A DNA stretch of 64,000 nucleotides from assembly GCF_008831285.2 (NCBI RefSeq), contig NC_045143.1, positions 16,466,464-16,530,463 on the forward strand, read 5' to 3'. Source of the stretch: Nymphaea colorata (lineage: Eukaryota > Streptophyta > Magnoliopsida > Nymphaeales > Nymphaeaceae). Position 1 is the first letter of the stretch. Each line of letters starts with the position of its first letter. Below, in pieces: positions 12,960-23,076 of this stretch. Made by a program: the position numbers and the translations under genes. The notes under the pieces are model-generated. The model saw only the letters and a list, made by a program, of their open reading frames with translations, did no database searches and had not been told where the DNA came from.

Positions 12960-15900
12960 AACTGAGTAAGTCTCAGGGTGTCTTTGGTTCCAGTGTAGGT
13001 CTCACCGAGCTAGTAGAGTCTAATCCAAGTGAGTCTGGTTTACAAGTCCCTTGAGGCTAGCCAAGACCAAAGTCTTAGGCAAATGGTTCGGTCAAACTTG
13101 ACCGAGCCCTTGCATCCAGCATACCGAAGTGAGGGCGGGTCCCCTTACGAGGTCCCCACCCTGGACTCAAAAGGCTTAGGGGTTTGAACCTTTTATTCAT
13201 GCGTTGGGCACTAGGCCCGAGTTTATTTTAAGCATTTTTAACTTAGCAAGTAGGTTGTTTTCAGCAGGTTTCGAAATAAGGACCTAGCCTTGCGGGTTTG
13301 TGCTTGGCGCCAATTGTAAATGAGATTTGGGTAGAGATCTAATCCGGATTGTGGATGGATCATTTAGGACTAGTATAAATTGTTTTGGATCTAGTTGTTT
13401 GTATCGATTTTGGAAGTTAAGGAAAGCATTTGCGAGTTTGCTCTTTTTCTCCTCCGCGTGAGGCTGTCTCTTTCTCCCTCGTTCTAGAGGTGAGTTCTCC
13501 ATCTTCTACGTCAATCACCGACTTCCCCTCGTGTGAAAGTGTGGTGCCTCTCATCCCCTCGCATCCCCTCAGCCTGTGACGCTTCTTCCTCCATTGAAGG
13601 CTTCGGGCATCAGAGATATTCCGATGAATACTCAAGCAAGAAGGTTTGCGGCGGATCCCCTCCAACCGGCGGTGGTCCCTCCCTCGTCCACGGCTTCTTC
13701 CCCATCCGAACAGCAATACAACAAGGTTGGTGCCTTCTTCTCGACCACGGTGAAGTTGAGAGACCGCCATTGCCAAAGGGAAGGTTGAATCTGCCTTAGG
13801 ATTCAACAACGACGGCTAACGAGGTTAGTTTGCTGATTTAAGTTCTCCGACGCAAGTAGTGTTGAAGTTGATCTAGGAAAGGGCTCGTCGGCATCCCTGC
13901 TCTGTCCTTGGCAGTCCCGAGGCTAGAGCCCGAGACCACGGCGTAGATCCCTTTTAGATCTCCCTTTTCACGTTGTGGAGGAGTCTTGAATTCGCTAGAC
14001 TTAATCTAGCCAACATTTTGTGTTTCTAACGGAGGTAAGAGCCCGACTTCAAGCTTGAAAGCTTCGGTCTCTTCCCCCAATTTCTCTCGGTCCAGCCAGT
14101 TAAATCTTAAGATTAGTGAAGATCTGTCCGTGAGAATTCTGCAATTGATAGCCCACTGAATTCGCCTTTTCAAGAGAATCGAAATGCTTAATTTCGGACG
14201 AAATCGGACGGCTGATTGGCAAGTTGTCTTCCCGCCAGATAAGTCTGCAATTCCGACCAAGTCTGCATTTTCCGGCGTCCTCCAAGGATTCCGGCGTCCT
14301 AGGACAGTCTTGCCCTCGTGTGTGTTGAAGCCCGCGTGGAATTGGAAAGGGCGAAATTGGTCTTCGGGGAATCATCACTCAAACTAGATCGGTTTTCCTC
14401 CTTGGTGCGAGCTCACTTGAAGATCGGCTCGGAGCAGGTAAGTCCAATCCTTACCATTGCTTTCGCTACGTGTCACCCATCTACCCGTCTTTCCCAGCTC
14501 GAGTTCCAACTGGCCCAACGTGTCCCACACCCAGAACCAGTTAGCACCACGTCCTCCTAGCTTTTAGGAACCTTGAAGCCACATCGCCCTCCTCTCTTGT
14601 TGGCTAAGTCTTCATCCTTAGTCGCAGCTCTCCCAAGCCGCACATCAGGCCACGAGGCAGCATCTCCCTGCTCACGACCAGGCCACCTTCCAGCTCGCCA
14701 TCCACCTTTTCCACTTGACCCTCGTAGCTTGCCACCTCACCCCTGCACGTTCCCCACTTTGCGCGCCACCTCCTTCCCTCGCGCGTCCCTTTTCCCCATT
14801 TTTAGCGCAACTCCCTTAGGACTCGCACATAGCTGACTCCACCTTTCCACTACCCCTAACCGCAGTCCATCGTGACCCTTGATTGCTCCATGTGTCCCCA
14901 TCCCCTTAATTACGAGACCACCCCAGCCACGTCGCTCCATTCCCTTCTCTCTCGCACTCTAGTCTTGAAGCCTACTCCCCTTAGTTTTAGGAAAGTGGAT
15001 TCTTCTTTTCATTGTCGCTAGGGACCCCCCTAGCGAGCTCAGCCCAGTCCTTAGATCTTGCCACGTGGCAAGAATCCAGACCCTCTTCTCTAACCCGACC
15101 AGCCCTACCTGACCCTAACCCAGTTAGACCTTGACCGAACCCCTCTTACCTAGTCAACCCTCACGTCGTTTGACCTAAGCCCCCTCGACTTAACTCACCC
15201 TTGCTCATTAGGAACTCGGTCGACCCGAGCCAAGCTAGGACCAACTTAGTTGACTCGAGCCTAGCTCGAGTGACTCAGCTAACCTACCTCACCCGAGCGT
15301 AACCCTTGACCAAGTCTAGCCCCTCTCGGTCACTTACAATTTCCCGACCGAGCCTCGCCTTAGCCTCACCATCTATTGCTCAGCCCTTCGACCAGACCCA
15401 CCTTCTAGTTAGGTTAACCCCTTCCGCATCTAAGCTAGCTTACCTCTCGGCCTCCCACAGCCCGAGCCATCTTAACCCGACTGGCCAACCCTTAGAGCCC
15501 CGCCAGTCCAAGCCAACCCCAGCCGTAGCTAGGGACCAGGTTCAGCCGGCGACGTTAGCGTTTCGCTAGCGGCCCTCGGCCAGCACCTCGGCCGCGCTCC
15601 CTCCGCCGTCGGATCCCAGCCGACGCCCGTGGCCGAGCCACTCGGAGAATAGGCAGGTCGGCACTGCCGCACTCGGCTTTCGCCCCCCTCGTCTTGTTCG
15701 CGGTTTCTCGTCCAGCCTAGCGGCGACAGGCGGTCGTCCTCTCTTCTCGGCTATTGGCAGCAGGTGGCTGCCCTGGTCGGCAATCCCTCGCCGACCCGTC
15801 TCCCGTCCGTAGGCGGCACCCAGGCAGCGCCCTCGGCGACATCCCGTCGCTATCCTCTCGGCGCTCGAGGCAACAGCAGGTCGCCTTCTTCTCAGCCAAT

Positions 15901-16606
15901 CGCCCCGCAGGTCCGCGCCCGACAGCCGGTCGCCTCCCTCTCGGCTACGCGCCCGCCCGTCTTCGTCCGATAGCAGGAGGCTGTCCAGGCCGCGTGCTTC
16001 ACGCCGACCCGTTGCTGCATTGCCCGGGGATCGGTCTTCACCCCGTGGCCACTTCGGCTCAGCCGAGGCTAGCCCTTGGCCGGTAACCCTCTAGACTCTC
16101 TTGTAGATCTGGGGAGGGTGTCATTGCTTTCTGTTTTTAGGAATTTATCTAGTTTTTTTTCTTATTGCTTTAGCCCAAGGCTTCGGCCTAGCTCCTCGCT
16201 GTGATACCTCGAGGGCCATCTTGCCCGAGACACGATCACAAGGAGTAGACTACCCATTTATTTTCCGTTGGGCGTGGTTTGTCTGTTAGCGTGGTGTGCA
16301 TGGATATATGGTTTGATTGTGAGTGAGTCGAGAGAATTCTTGTATCGCTTGCGTTTGTACAGCCGTGTATCCCCTTGTAGTTCTTTGTAGTAGGTCTGCC
16401 CGTAGCTAGGAATTGAGAACAAGGGTTTTTCGCACTTGTAATTCCAGTCCTAAGGGTTTTTGCGCCGGGGTTTGTTCGGCCGGGTAGAATCACTTTTATT
16501 AATTTGTCTTATGATTTTCGGTTTTTGGAAGTACTAAAGTGACCTGGGAATTTAGGTCGCTCTTGGTTAGGTTCTCTAGCCCTACCGAGAGTGGGCCTAA
16601 CAGTCT
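12960..16606. mobile_element. GC/CT-rich non-coding block, probably a non-autonomous or decayed LTR element
   Basis: Composition changes sharply from the AT-rich DNA before it. The top strand becomes C-rich with dense short motifs such as CCGAGCC, GACCGAGC and ACCCTTGACC from about 14600 to 16100. At 13305-13315 there is a TTGGCGCCAA motif, loosely like Gypsy primer-binding sites, followed by TGTAAATGAG. The block ends near CCTAACA at 16594-16600, just before the COPT stop. No gag, RT or integrase frame was found. I could not match left and right ends as LTRs or find a convincing target-site duplication (a GTCTC pair at 12967-12971 and 16601-16605 is too short to rely on). Being transposon-derived is an inference from composition and lack of genes. 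Confidence 0.35.
15715..16000 (+). repeat. Diverged GC-rich tandem repeat in the CT-rich block
   Basis: At least three related pieces recur about every 100-180 bases: CGACAGGCGGTCGTCC then TCTCGGCTATTGG (15723), CAACAGCAGGTCGCC then TCTCAGCCAATCG (15870), CGACAGCCGGTCGCC then TCTCGGCTACGCG (15928). This repetition explains the long overlapping frames here (for example 15754-16086), which I do not regard as genes. Confidence 0.5.
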
Positions 16607-17011
16607 CTAAGGATTTGTGGGCAGTCCGTTCTTATGTTTATCGCCTCTGTCTTTGTTTAGTCGACTAAAGACGCCGCTGCCGAACAAGAAGAAGCCCACT
16701 ACGTGGCCAGAGATGGCAACCAGAAGGATGCCGACGTTAAAGGTCATGATGGACAGCATCACCAGGTAGCCGACACCCATGCGCAGTCCGTGGAGGAGTG
16801 TCTGCAGAAGGCCTGAAGCTGCCCTCGGCGCGTCTGGCCGAGACAAGAACCTGCAGACGCTGAGCCACTCGTACAACAGGGAGAGAACAAATACCAGGAC
16901 CAGGGAGAGGAAGTACATGGCCAGCCTGCCCTCTGGCCACCCATTGAACCACACCTCCACATCCTTCCCCCAGAAGAAGGGCGTATGCATCGACTCCATC
17001 GTCCCTTGCAC
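16607..17011 (-). CDS. COPT: Copper transporter, Ctr/COPT family (first of three)
   Basis: COPT proteins form trimers that pass Cu(I) through plasma or internal membranes. This 134-residue protein has a Met/His-containing N-terminus (MQGTMESMHTPFFWGKD), three membrane spans (about residues 30-52, 73-93 and 94-113), the M-x3-M copper motif in span two (MLSIM, residues 85-89) and the G-x3-G packing motif in span three (GHVVG, residues 102-106). It is intron-less, as usual for the family. It differs from the other two copies throughout, has a shorter Met-poor N-terminus, and ends KNGLPTNP without the Cys-Cys tail they carry. The stop lies only a few bases from the right edge of the GC/CT-rich block, so its 3' end may have been replaced. 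Confidence 0.93.
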   Translation of the reverse strand: MQGTMESMHTPFFWGKDVEVWFNGWPEGRLAMYFLSLVLVFVLSLLYEWLSVCRFLSRPDAPRAASGLLQTLLHGLRMGVGYLVMLSIMTFNVGILLVAISGHVVGFFLFGSGVFSRLNKDRGDKHKNGLPTNP

Positions 17012-17873
17012 CTGTTTCTACAACATCTCTCTCTCGGAAAGGTTTCCTTTGTTCTTGTGCTGGTGTGTAATTGAAGAGCAGCTCTGCTTTTATTGAAGTG
17101 GGAGTTGAACGGTTGAGAATAGCTTTTGTAGTAGAGATCGTGGTGCTGCCGTGGAGGAGGGCGAACAACCGCAGCTTCTGCTGCCAAAAGAATCCTTCTG
17201 GTCTAGGTATGGAACGGCCATGGAACCACCAAGTTGAACCGATTTAAAATAGCTTGAGAGACCGAACGAGCTCTGACGAGGTGCCGCTCAATAGACTGTC
17301 AGATGAGGTTGACTAATATTTTTACCAGGCTTATTAACAGACGGGGAACTGCTGTTTCTTATCCACGCATCCTTCATTTAACTTGAATCATACTGAAAAC
17401 AGGTAGCCGTCTAAAGTAAACCATGAAGTTGTAATTTTGATCATCTTGAATTCCCTATGATCGATCGACACTTGCTTGAACTCTAAAACTTTAAAATTGG
17501 AAAACACTGTTTTTTTAGATTTATATAACATATACAAATGGATCAGATTCTAGTGATCTGGATGCTAATCAGTACCTGTCAGAGAGACGGTGTACGCGTT
17601 GCCAGGGTTAGGATTATTAATCTCATCCATAGATCATCTGTGTAAGTGAGGATCTGGGTTATAGATCTTAGATTGGACCTTTGAGGCATCATGAAATTCG
17701 GAATGAAGCCTCTACATCAGATTCTCGGATTCAAAGGGATTACCAGTTATTTAAGCAATTGGTATGAAGGATCTTAAGTTTGATGGTGCAGGTTAGAGAG
17801 GCCCTCCACCACATTAGCGTGACCTCATAAGGGCAGGGCATTTAATTAGTGCATGTTTAATAAAAAAGTATTT

Positions 17874-17909
<36 letters not shown>

Positions 17910-18634
17910 ATATACATATCTAATATATTTAAAATCAAGAAAAAAGAAATTTATTGGGCCCGCTCAGCCCTGACCCCAACCCATAGGTCAGCTCGGGCTC
18001 GGCCCGACATGGGTTGAGGGTCCAAAAGGGTGACAGGGCCTTGGCCTAGTGACCACTCTAACTGGCACCCGCGCCTTCCTCGAAGCTTCCACATCGTCTA
18101 TAAAAGGTTAAACAACACACTTTTGGACCTGACCACTACTATATTATTGATCACTGGAAACAACGCACCCGACTATATTCGATCTTGGCCTACTGGGTAG
18201 TACAAAGTTAAGTAGTCACATGGCCCACTGGTTGGATAGATACACTGGAATTGTTCGACATTGTGGATGGCAAGTGGACTTGATTCTCTTGACATGCCAT
18301 CTCTTTGAATTCTCCAAATCAATCCAAGCATGCCCCCGATGAAATAAATTCGTTGAATATTTGGCATATATATATATATACATATATCAGGCCATGTTTT
18401 TTATGTGCCAAGAATAGCTTTGCCTTGAGTGAGGTTGAAAGGGAGACACAAGCGTGCTGTCCAGACTCCGGAGTGGTACAACTCTTGGATAAGCCATTCC
18501 CAATGTTTTGGAATTCAAAGTTCAAACTTCCACTGTAAGGGCATTAGTTAAGGGCGAAGAAACGAAGCCCCTCTGTAAGAACAATCCGTTCAAGTGTGTA
18601 CCCATGATAAAATGACGTTGGAGATCAATTGCCT
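17012..18634. other. Spacer upstream of COPT, before the Copia LTR
   Basis: Contains the promoter side of the minus-strand COPT gene, a TA microsatellite at about 17874-17908 and a short GC-rich stretch at 17955-18035 (CTCGGGCTCGGCCCGACATG) that looks like a transposon remnant. No gene recognised. Confidence 0.5.
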
Positions 18635-18923
18635 TGTTGGAATATTGACTGCCTTATTCACCAATTAAATGAATAAGAAAGGTGCTAGGTTGGGCTTCTT
18701 TTGAACGTTGATCTAACGTTCATCTTATTTTAAGCAACTAATGTAACGTTCTTATTCCTGTTATATAAAAGAGAGAACGATTGTAATTGATTATGTCTTG
18801 AACCTTCAAGGAAAGATTGATCTCCCCGTTCGTGGATGTAGGCAACCTTTGCCGAACCACATAAAATGCCTTCTCTCACTCTCTCCTAGCTCTGTCCAAA
18901 CTCTCCATTATTTCAAATCTTCA
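18635..18923 (+). repeat. 5' LTR of the Copia element
   Basis: Begins TGTTGGAATATT and ends CTTCA directly before the PBS, giving the usual TG...CA ends and 289 bases. A TATA box (TATATAAA, 18762-18769) sits where an LTR promoter is expected. No second LTR occurs in the window, so insertion age cannot be estimated from LTR divergence. Confidence 0.85.
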
Positions 18924-18935
18924 TGGTATCAGAGC
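18924..18935 (+). other. Primer-binding site (initiator tRNA-Met type)
   Basis: TGGTATCAGAGC immediately after the LTR, the standard plant Copia PBS complementary to the 3' end of initiator tRNA-Met. Confidence 0.9.
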
Positions 18936-19357
18936 ACAGGGACTATCGCCATCGCTTCCAAAGCTGTGAAGGAGAAATAGGCGCAGTTCACCGTGACTCC
19001 AACTGAGAAGTTACAGACAAAGGAGGAAGGAATAGGCCCGATGAAGGCTGTCTGCCAGATTAAACAAAAAATCCGGTGAACAAGGGAGAAGCTCAGACTT
19101 CAAAATCCCCAATTTCTCAAAAACATTGGTACCAAATCTTTTGGCCGTATCCACCTAGATCTGCCTCCTTTCATCGGAACTCTGCCAGAAAAGCATAGGA
19201 GTGACGGGGAGAGAGCGTCTCCTCACCCTCTTCATCGACTTCGGGCTTCAACTTGTCTGATTCTTCCCTTCGTGATCATCGAAATCACCGGACTGCTGTT
19301 TCTTGTTGTACCTTGCCAAGCTGAGACAGAAATTCATCTCCAAGCAAGCAGCAACCC

Positions 19358-20629
19358 ATGGAGCAGGAAGGGGGAGCAAGACATGATAATGAACAACCGA
19401 CTATCTTACAAGGCAGTGATGGATCTTTGCATAGACTTATCGTGCAAGAGCAAGGTAATCCCAATCTCAAGATTACTAATACCTTGCTTGATGGTCTCAA
19501 TTTTTTACCTTGGTTTAAGGCTGTCACTCGATTTCTTAGTGGAAAATCTAAACTCGGATACATTGATGGTACTACAAAGAGACCACCACTCAATGATCCG
19601 AAATATAGTGAGTGGCGATCTATCAATGACACTGTTGCGTCTTGGCTCATCAATTCGATGGAGCCCAAGATAGCAGCATGTTTTAATTTTCTAGACACCG
19701 CAGAGGAGGTGTGGCAAGCCACCAAAGATCTTTATGGCGAGCAATATAATATTGCTCGCATGTACCAACTATGTCAAACAAAAGGAAGTCTAAAAAAGGG
19801 GACTGCCCCTATTAATGAATATATTGGCACCTTCAAAGGAATTTGGGATGAGATAGATGTCCATGCTCCTTTGACTACTGATCTCTCCATAGCCAAAAAG
19901 CAACGTGAACAAGAGCACATATTTGAAATTCTTGCTGGACTTCCAATTGACTACGAGAATCTTCGTAGTCAAATTCTCATGGCACATGAGCTACCTTCGC
20001 TAAGTTCAGTTTGTGCCCTTCTTATACGAGAAGAGTCAAGAAGAAAAGCTATGAGCACCTTGAACTGTAACGATCAAGAAGTGTCAAACGATGAAAAGGC
20101 GGCCTTCGCTGTGAACTCTTATAGCTCAGACAGTAGAAATTTCAGAGGAAAACGTGATGAAGGCAAAAAACTTAAATGCTCTCATTGTAAAAAGGTTGGC
20201 CATTCACGTGATACATGCTGGTTCATACATGGAAAACCTGACAGAGGTATAAATCATATTAAGTCCACGTCAAATGGGACATTTAAGGAGAACAATTTCA
20301 GTGGGAACATCAAGAAGGAGAACAATCAAACCAGTCTTATTACTTCCTCGTCAGACAACCCTATCACCTTGGAGACTCTTGCTGAAATGATAAAGGAACT
20401 TCAATTTGAAAAAACTCTGGTATCTCCATCAACAAATCGGATCACGCTAAAGGTATGGCCTACATCTCATGTCTTGATTCTAGCTCTCATTGGATTGTTG
20501 ACTCTGGCGCCACTAATCACATGGCTAAGCAGTTTACTCATCTTTATTCCCCTCACTCTATTGACGACATTGAACCAGTCGCTGCAGCCAATGGAGCACC
20601 CATTGCCGTCAAAGGAAAAGGAGGAATAG
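19358..20629 (+). CDS. Copia gag
   Basis: Structural protein of the retroelement particle. Residues about 40-80 hold the N-terminal gag signature (LLDGLNFLPWFKAVTRFLSG), residues about 95-225 the UBN2-type capsid region (AEEVWQATKDLYGEQYN), and residues about 274-288 a CCHC zinc knuckle (CSHCKKVGHSRDTCWFIHG). The last 60 or so codons run in the wrong frame: genuine pol sequence (DHAKGMAYISC) resumes two bases out of phase near 20440. Gag and pol are therefore split by a frameshift that is probably a small indel in this copy, since most plant Copia elements have one continuous frame. Confidence 0.88.
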   Translation: MEQEGGARHDNEQPTILQGSDGSLHRLIVQEQGNPNLKITNTLLDGLNFLPWFKAVTRFLSGKSKLGYIDGTTKRPPLNDPKYSEWRSINDTVASWLINSMEPKIAACFNFLDTAEEVWQATKDLYGEQYNIARMYQLCQTKGSLKKGTAPINEYIGTFKGIWDEIDVHAPLTTDLSIAKKQREQEHIFEILAGLPIDYENLRSQILMAHELPSLSSVCALLIREESRRKAMSTLNCNDQEVSNDEKAAFAVNSYSSDSRNFRGKRDEGKKLKCSHCKKVGHSRDTCWFIHGKPDRGINHIKSTSNGTFKENNFSGNIKKENNQTSLITSSSDNPITLETLAEMIKELQFEKTLVSPSTNRITLKVWPTSHVLILALIGLLTLAPLITWLSSLLIFIPLTLLTTLNQSLQPMEHPLPSKEKEE

Positions 20630-23076
20630 ATTTTTTTAACAAAAATTATACTAGTGAGATTCTTGTTATGCCGGAGCTTAAGTTTAATCTATTGTCTGTA
20701 GCAAAAATTACCAAAGAATTAGATTGCAATGTAGTTTTTTCTGCTACTAATGTTGTATTTCAGGATCGAAAGACTCCGACGATGATTGGTGAGGGGCACA
20801 TGGTGAACGGACTCTACCACATTAAAGCTCCTAATCAAGCTTTGAATATGACTTCTATGAATGAGGGAGAAATCTGGCATCAACGAATGGGTCATCCATC
20901 TGCTCAGACATTAAATTATCTTTTTCCCAAGCATTATTTTGATAATCATACATGTGATATTTGCAAGTTTGCTAAAATGACCAGACCAAAGTTCTCTTTA
21001 TCAGATTCTATTAGTGAACAACCGTTTGATCTTATATACTCTGATGTTTGGGGCCCTGCGCCTGTAGATTCTTTGGATGGATTTAGATATTATGTTACGT
21101 TTATTGATGATTTTTCCAGATCTACTTGGGTTTATTTCATGAAAAACAAATCTGAAGCTCTCTCTCATTTCCAAATTTTCTATAAGATGATTGAAGTTCA
21201 ATACAATTATAAAATAAAATGCTTCAGGTCTGACAATGGTACTGAGTTCAAAAATTCTGGTTTGAAAACCTTCTTAGATGAGCATGGCATACAACATCAA
21301 ACATCTTGTGTTGACACACCTCAACAAAATGGTGTGTCTGAAAGAAAAAATAGACATCTCTTAGAAGTTGCTAGAAGCATGTTATTCCAAATGAATGTGC
21401 CTAAAAATTATTGGAAATATGCTATTTCCACTGCTTGCTACGTGATCAATAGAACTCCTAGCAAACATCTCAATTACGTTAGTCCTATTGGTAAACTTAT
21501 GGGACATGTACCAAAACTTGATCATTTGCGTGTGTTTGGTTGTGTGGTTCATGTGTGGCTGCATTATGCAAAAAGAGACAAACTTAGTCATCGCTCAACC
21601 AAATGCATTTTTATTGGATACAACTCACAAAGCAAGGAGTATGTTTGTTTAGATCCTATTTCTAAAAAAACTTATATATCTCGTGATGTTCATTTCAATG
21701 AGAAACAACCCTACTTTGAAGTTAATAATCGTGATATAGGACAGGGGGAGTCTAAATCTCCTAACTTGCATGACTTTGATGATTTATTTTTTACCATAAG
21801 TGATGAGGAGGTCACTAGAGAAACTCCTCTAGAAGCTGGAAGTTGCATAGAAACTCAAGAACCAATTATTACTTCCAATGGTGATGAACTCTTCAATCAG
21901 GAGCTCAGAAGATCTGAGAGAACTCGAAGAATGCCCTCTCATCTAGCCGATTATGAGACATATTCTTGTTGCCATTATCCCATCAGCAATTTTGTTTCTT
22001 ATGATAAGGTTTCAGCTCAACACATCAATTTCATTAAGAGTCTTGACAAAATTGGTGAACCTCAAACTTTTCAAGAAGCTGAGAAGGACTCAAACTGGAG
22101 AAAGGCACTGGTGGAAGAATTAGAGGCTCTGAAACGCAAAAAGACTTGGGAGATTATGAAAAAACCAAAGCACGCAAGTGTTGTTGGCTGCAAATGGCAC
22201 TATAGAGTCAAATACAAGAGTGATGGCTCACTAGAAAGATACAAAGCTCGTCTAGTAGCCAAGGGATTCACTCAAACAAAGGGACTTGACTATGACGAAA
22301 CCTTTGCTCCTGTGGCAAAAATGAACACCTTGAGAATTATATTATCTTTGGCTTGTAACCTGAATTGGGGACTTCATCAACTAGACGTGAAGAATGCCTT
22401 CTTGCAAGGAGAAATCAATGAAGAAATTTACATGGCACTTCCTCTAGGACATCCAGATGAAGGAAAAAATTATGTATGCAAACTCAACAAAGCCATTTAT
22501 GGCCTGAAACAATCTCCTAGAGCATGGTACTTGAAGTTGAGCATGGCTATGAAAAACTTCGGATTTCGCAGATGTCACTCTGACAACACGCTCTTCATAA
22601 AGAAACACAAAAAACTCACCACAGTCGTGTTAATTTACGTGGATGATATAATAATGACAGGTGATGATGTTGAAGGCATATACAATCTCAAACATTACTT
22701 GAGAACCACATTCGATATAAAAGATCTGGGAAAACTCAAGTACTTTCTCGGAATTGAGATTGCCCAATCTCACAAAGGCATCTTTCTCTGTCAAAGGAAA
22801 TATGCACTTGACTTATTAAAGGAGACTGGAAAGATAGACGCGCGTCCTACCGACACTCCGATTGAAACAAATATCAAATTGGGGCCTTGTGAGGATGAGC
22901 CAGAGGTCAACAAGGAAGTATTTCAACGTCTAGTTGGTAAGCTTATTTACTTATCTGTTACTAGACCTGACATTTCATTCGCTGTGAATGTGATTAGCAG
23001 GTACATGCAAAGCCCAAGAGAGTCGCACATGAGGGCTGTAGATCGCGTTCTTCGATACATCAAAGGATCCTCATGA
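20455..23076 (+). CDS. Copia pol (protease, integrase, reverse transcriptase), truncated in RNase H
   Basis: In order: aspartic protease (WIVDSGATNHMA, D-S-G near residues 16-18); gag-pre-integrase zinc motif (WHQRMGHP...CDICKFAKM, about 142-180); DDE integrase core (SDVWGP, SDNGTEF, PQQNGVSERKN, about 195-300); reverse transcriptase (about 540-790) with the YVDDIIMTGDD catalytic motif near 730; then the RNase H connection (GKLIYLSVTRPDISFAVNVI). The frame ends RVLRYIKGSS followed by TGA. The T of that stop is Copia sequence and the GA belongs to the adjoining duplicated segment, so the stop was created by the junction. An intact element would continue with the RNase H acidic residues. The first Met is only the first in frame; in an intact copy pol would be fused to gag. 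Confidence 0.93.
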   Translation: MAYISCLDSSSHWIVDSGATNHMAKQFTHLYSPHSIDDIEPVAAANGAPIAVKGKGGIDFFNKNYTSEILVMPELKFNLLSVAKITKELDCNVVFSATNVVFQDRKTPTMIGEGHMVNGLYHIKAPNQALNMTSMNEGEIWHQRMGHPSAQTLNYLFPKHYFDNHTCDICKFAKMTRPKFSLSDSISEQPFDLIYSDVWGPAPVDSLDGFRYYVTFIDDFSRSTWVYFMKNKSEALSHFQIFYKMIEVQYNYKIKCFRSDNGTEFKNSGLKTFLDEHGIQHQTSCVDTPQQNGVSERKNRHLLEVARSMLFQMNVPKNYWKYAISTACYVINRTPSKHLNYVSPIGKLMGHVPKLDHLRVFGCVVHVWLHYAKRDKLSHRSTKCIFIGYNSQSKEYVCLDPISKKTYISRDVHFNEKQPYFEVNNRDIGQGESKSPNLHDFDDLFFTISDEEVTRETPLEAGSCIETQEPIITSNGDELFNQELRRSERTRRMPSHLADYETYSCCHYPISNFVSYDKVSAQHINFIKSLDKIGEPQTFQEAEKDSNWRKALVEELEALKRKKTWEIMKKPKHASVVGCKWHYRVKYKSDGSLERYKARLVAKGFTQTKGLDYDETFAPVAKMNTLRIILSLACNLNWGLHQLDVKNAFLQGEINEEIYMALPLGHPDEGKNYVCKLNKAIYGLKQSPRAWYLKLSMAMKNFGFRRCHSDNTLFIKKHKKLTTVVLIYVDDIIMTGDDVEGIYNLKHYLRTTFDIKDLGKLKYFLGIEIAQSHKGIFLCQRKYALDLLKETGKIDARPTDTPIETNIKLGPCEDEPEVNKEVFQRLVGKLIYLSVTRPDISFAVNVISRYMQSPRESHMRAVDRVLRYIKGSS

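Larger units (their letters stand above)
18635..23074 (+). mobile_element. Ty1/Copia LTR retrotransposon, 3'-truncated
   Basis: Order: 5' LTR (18635-18923), tRNA-Met-type PBS (18924-18935), leader, gag (from 19358), pol with protease, integrase and reverse transcriptase (20455-23074). The element stops inside the RNase H region. The rest of RNase H, the polypurine tract and the 3' LTR are absent. The break falls exactly where the segment shared with 38500-42892 begins. With one LTR and no 3' end this copy cannot transpose by itself. Confidence 0.93.

Noticed and set aside
12612-13054. Overlapping 117- and 70-codon plus-strand frames
   Set aside because: No recognisable domain, no splice support, at the edge of the transposon-like block.
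15306-16086. Several frames of 70-110 codons
   Set aside because: Low-complexity GC-rich tandem repeat; Pro/Arg/Ser-rich and open in more than one frame.
12967-16605. GTCTC pair as a target-site duplication defining the GC/CT-rich block
   Set aside because: Five bases match by chance too easily, and the implied element ends lack TG...CA and matching LTRs.
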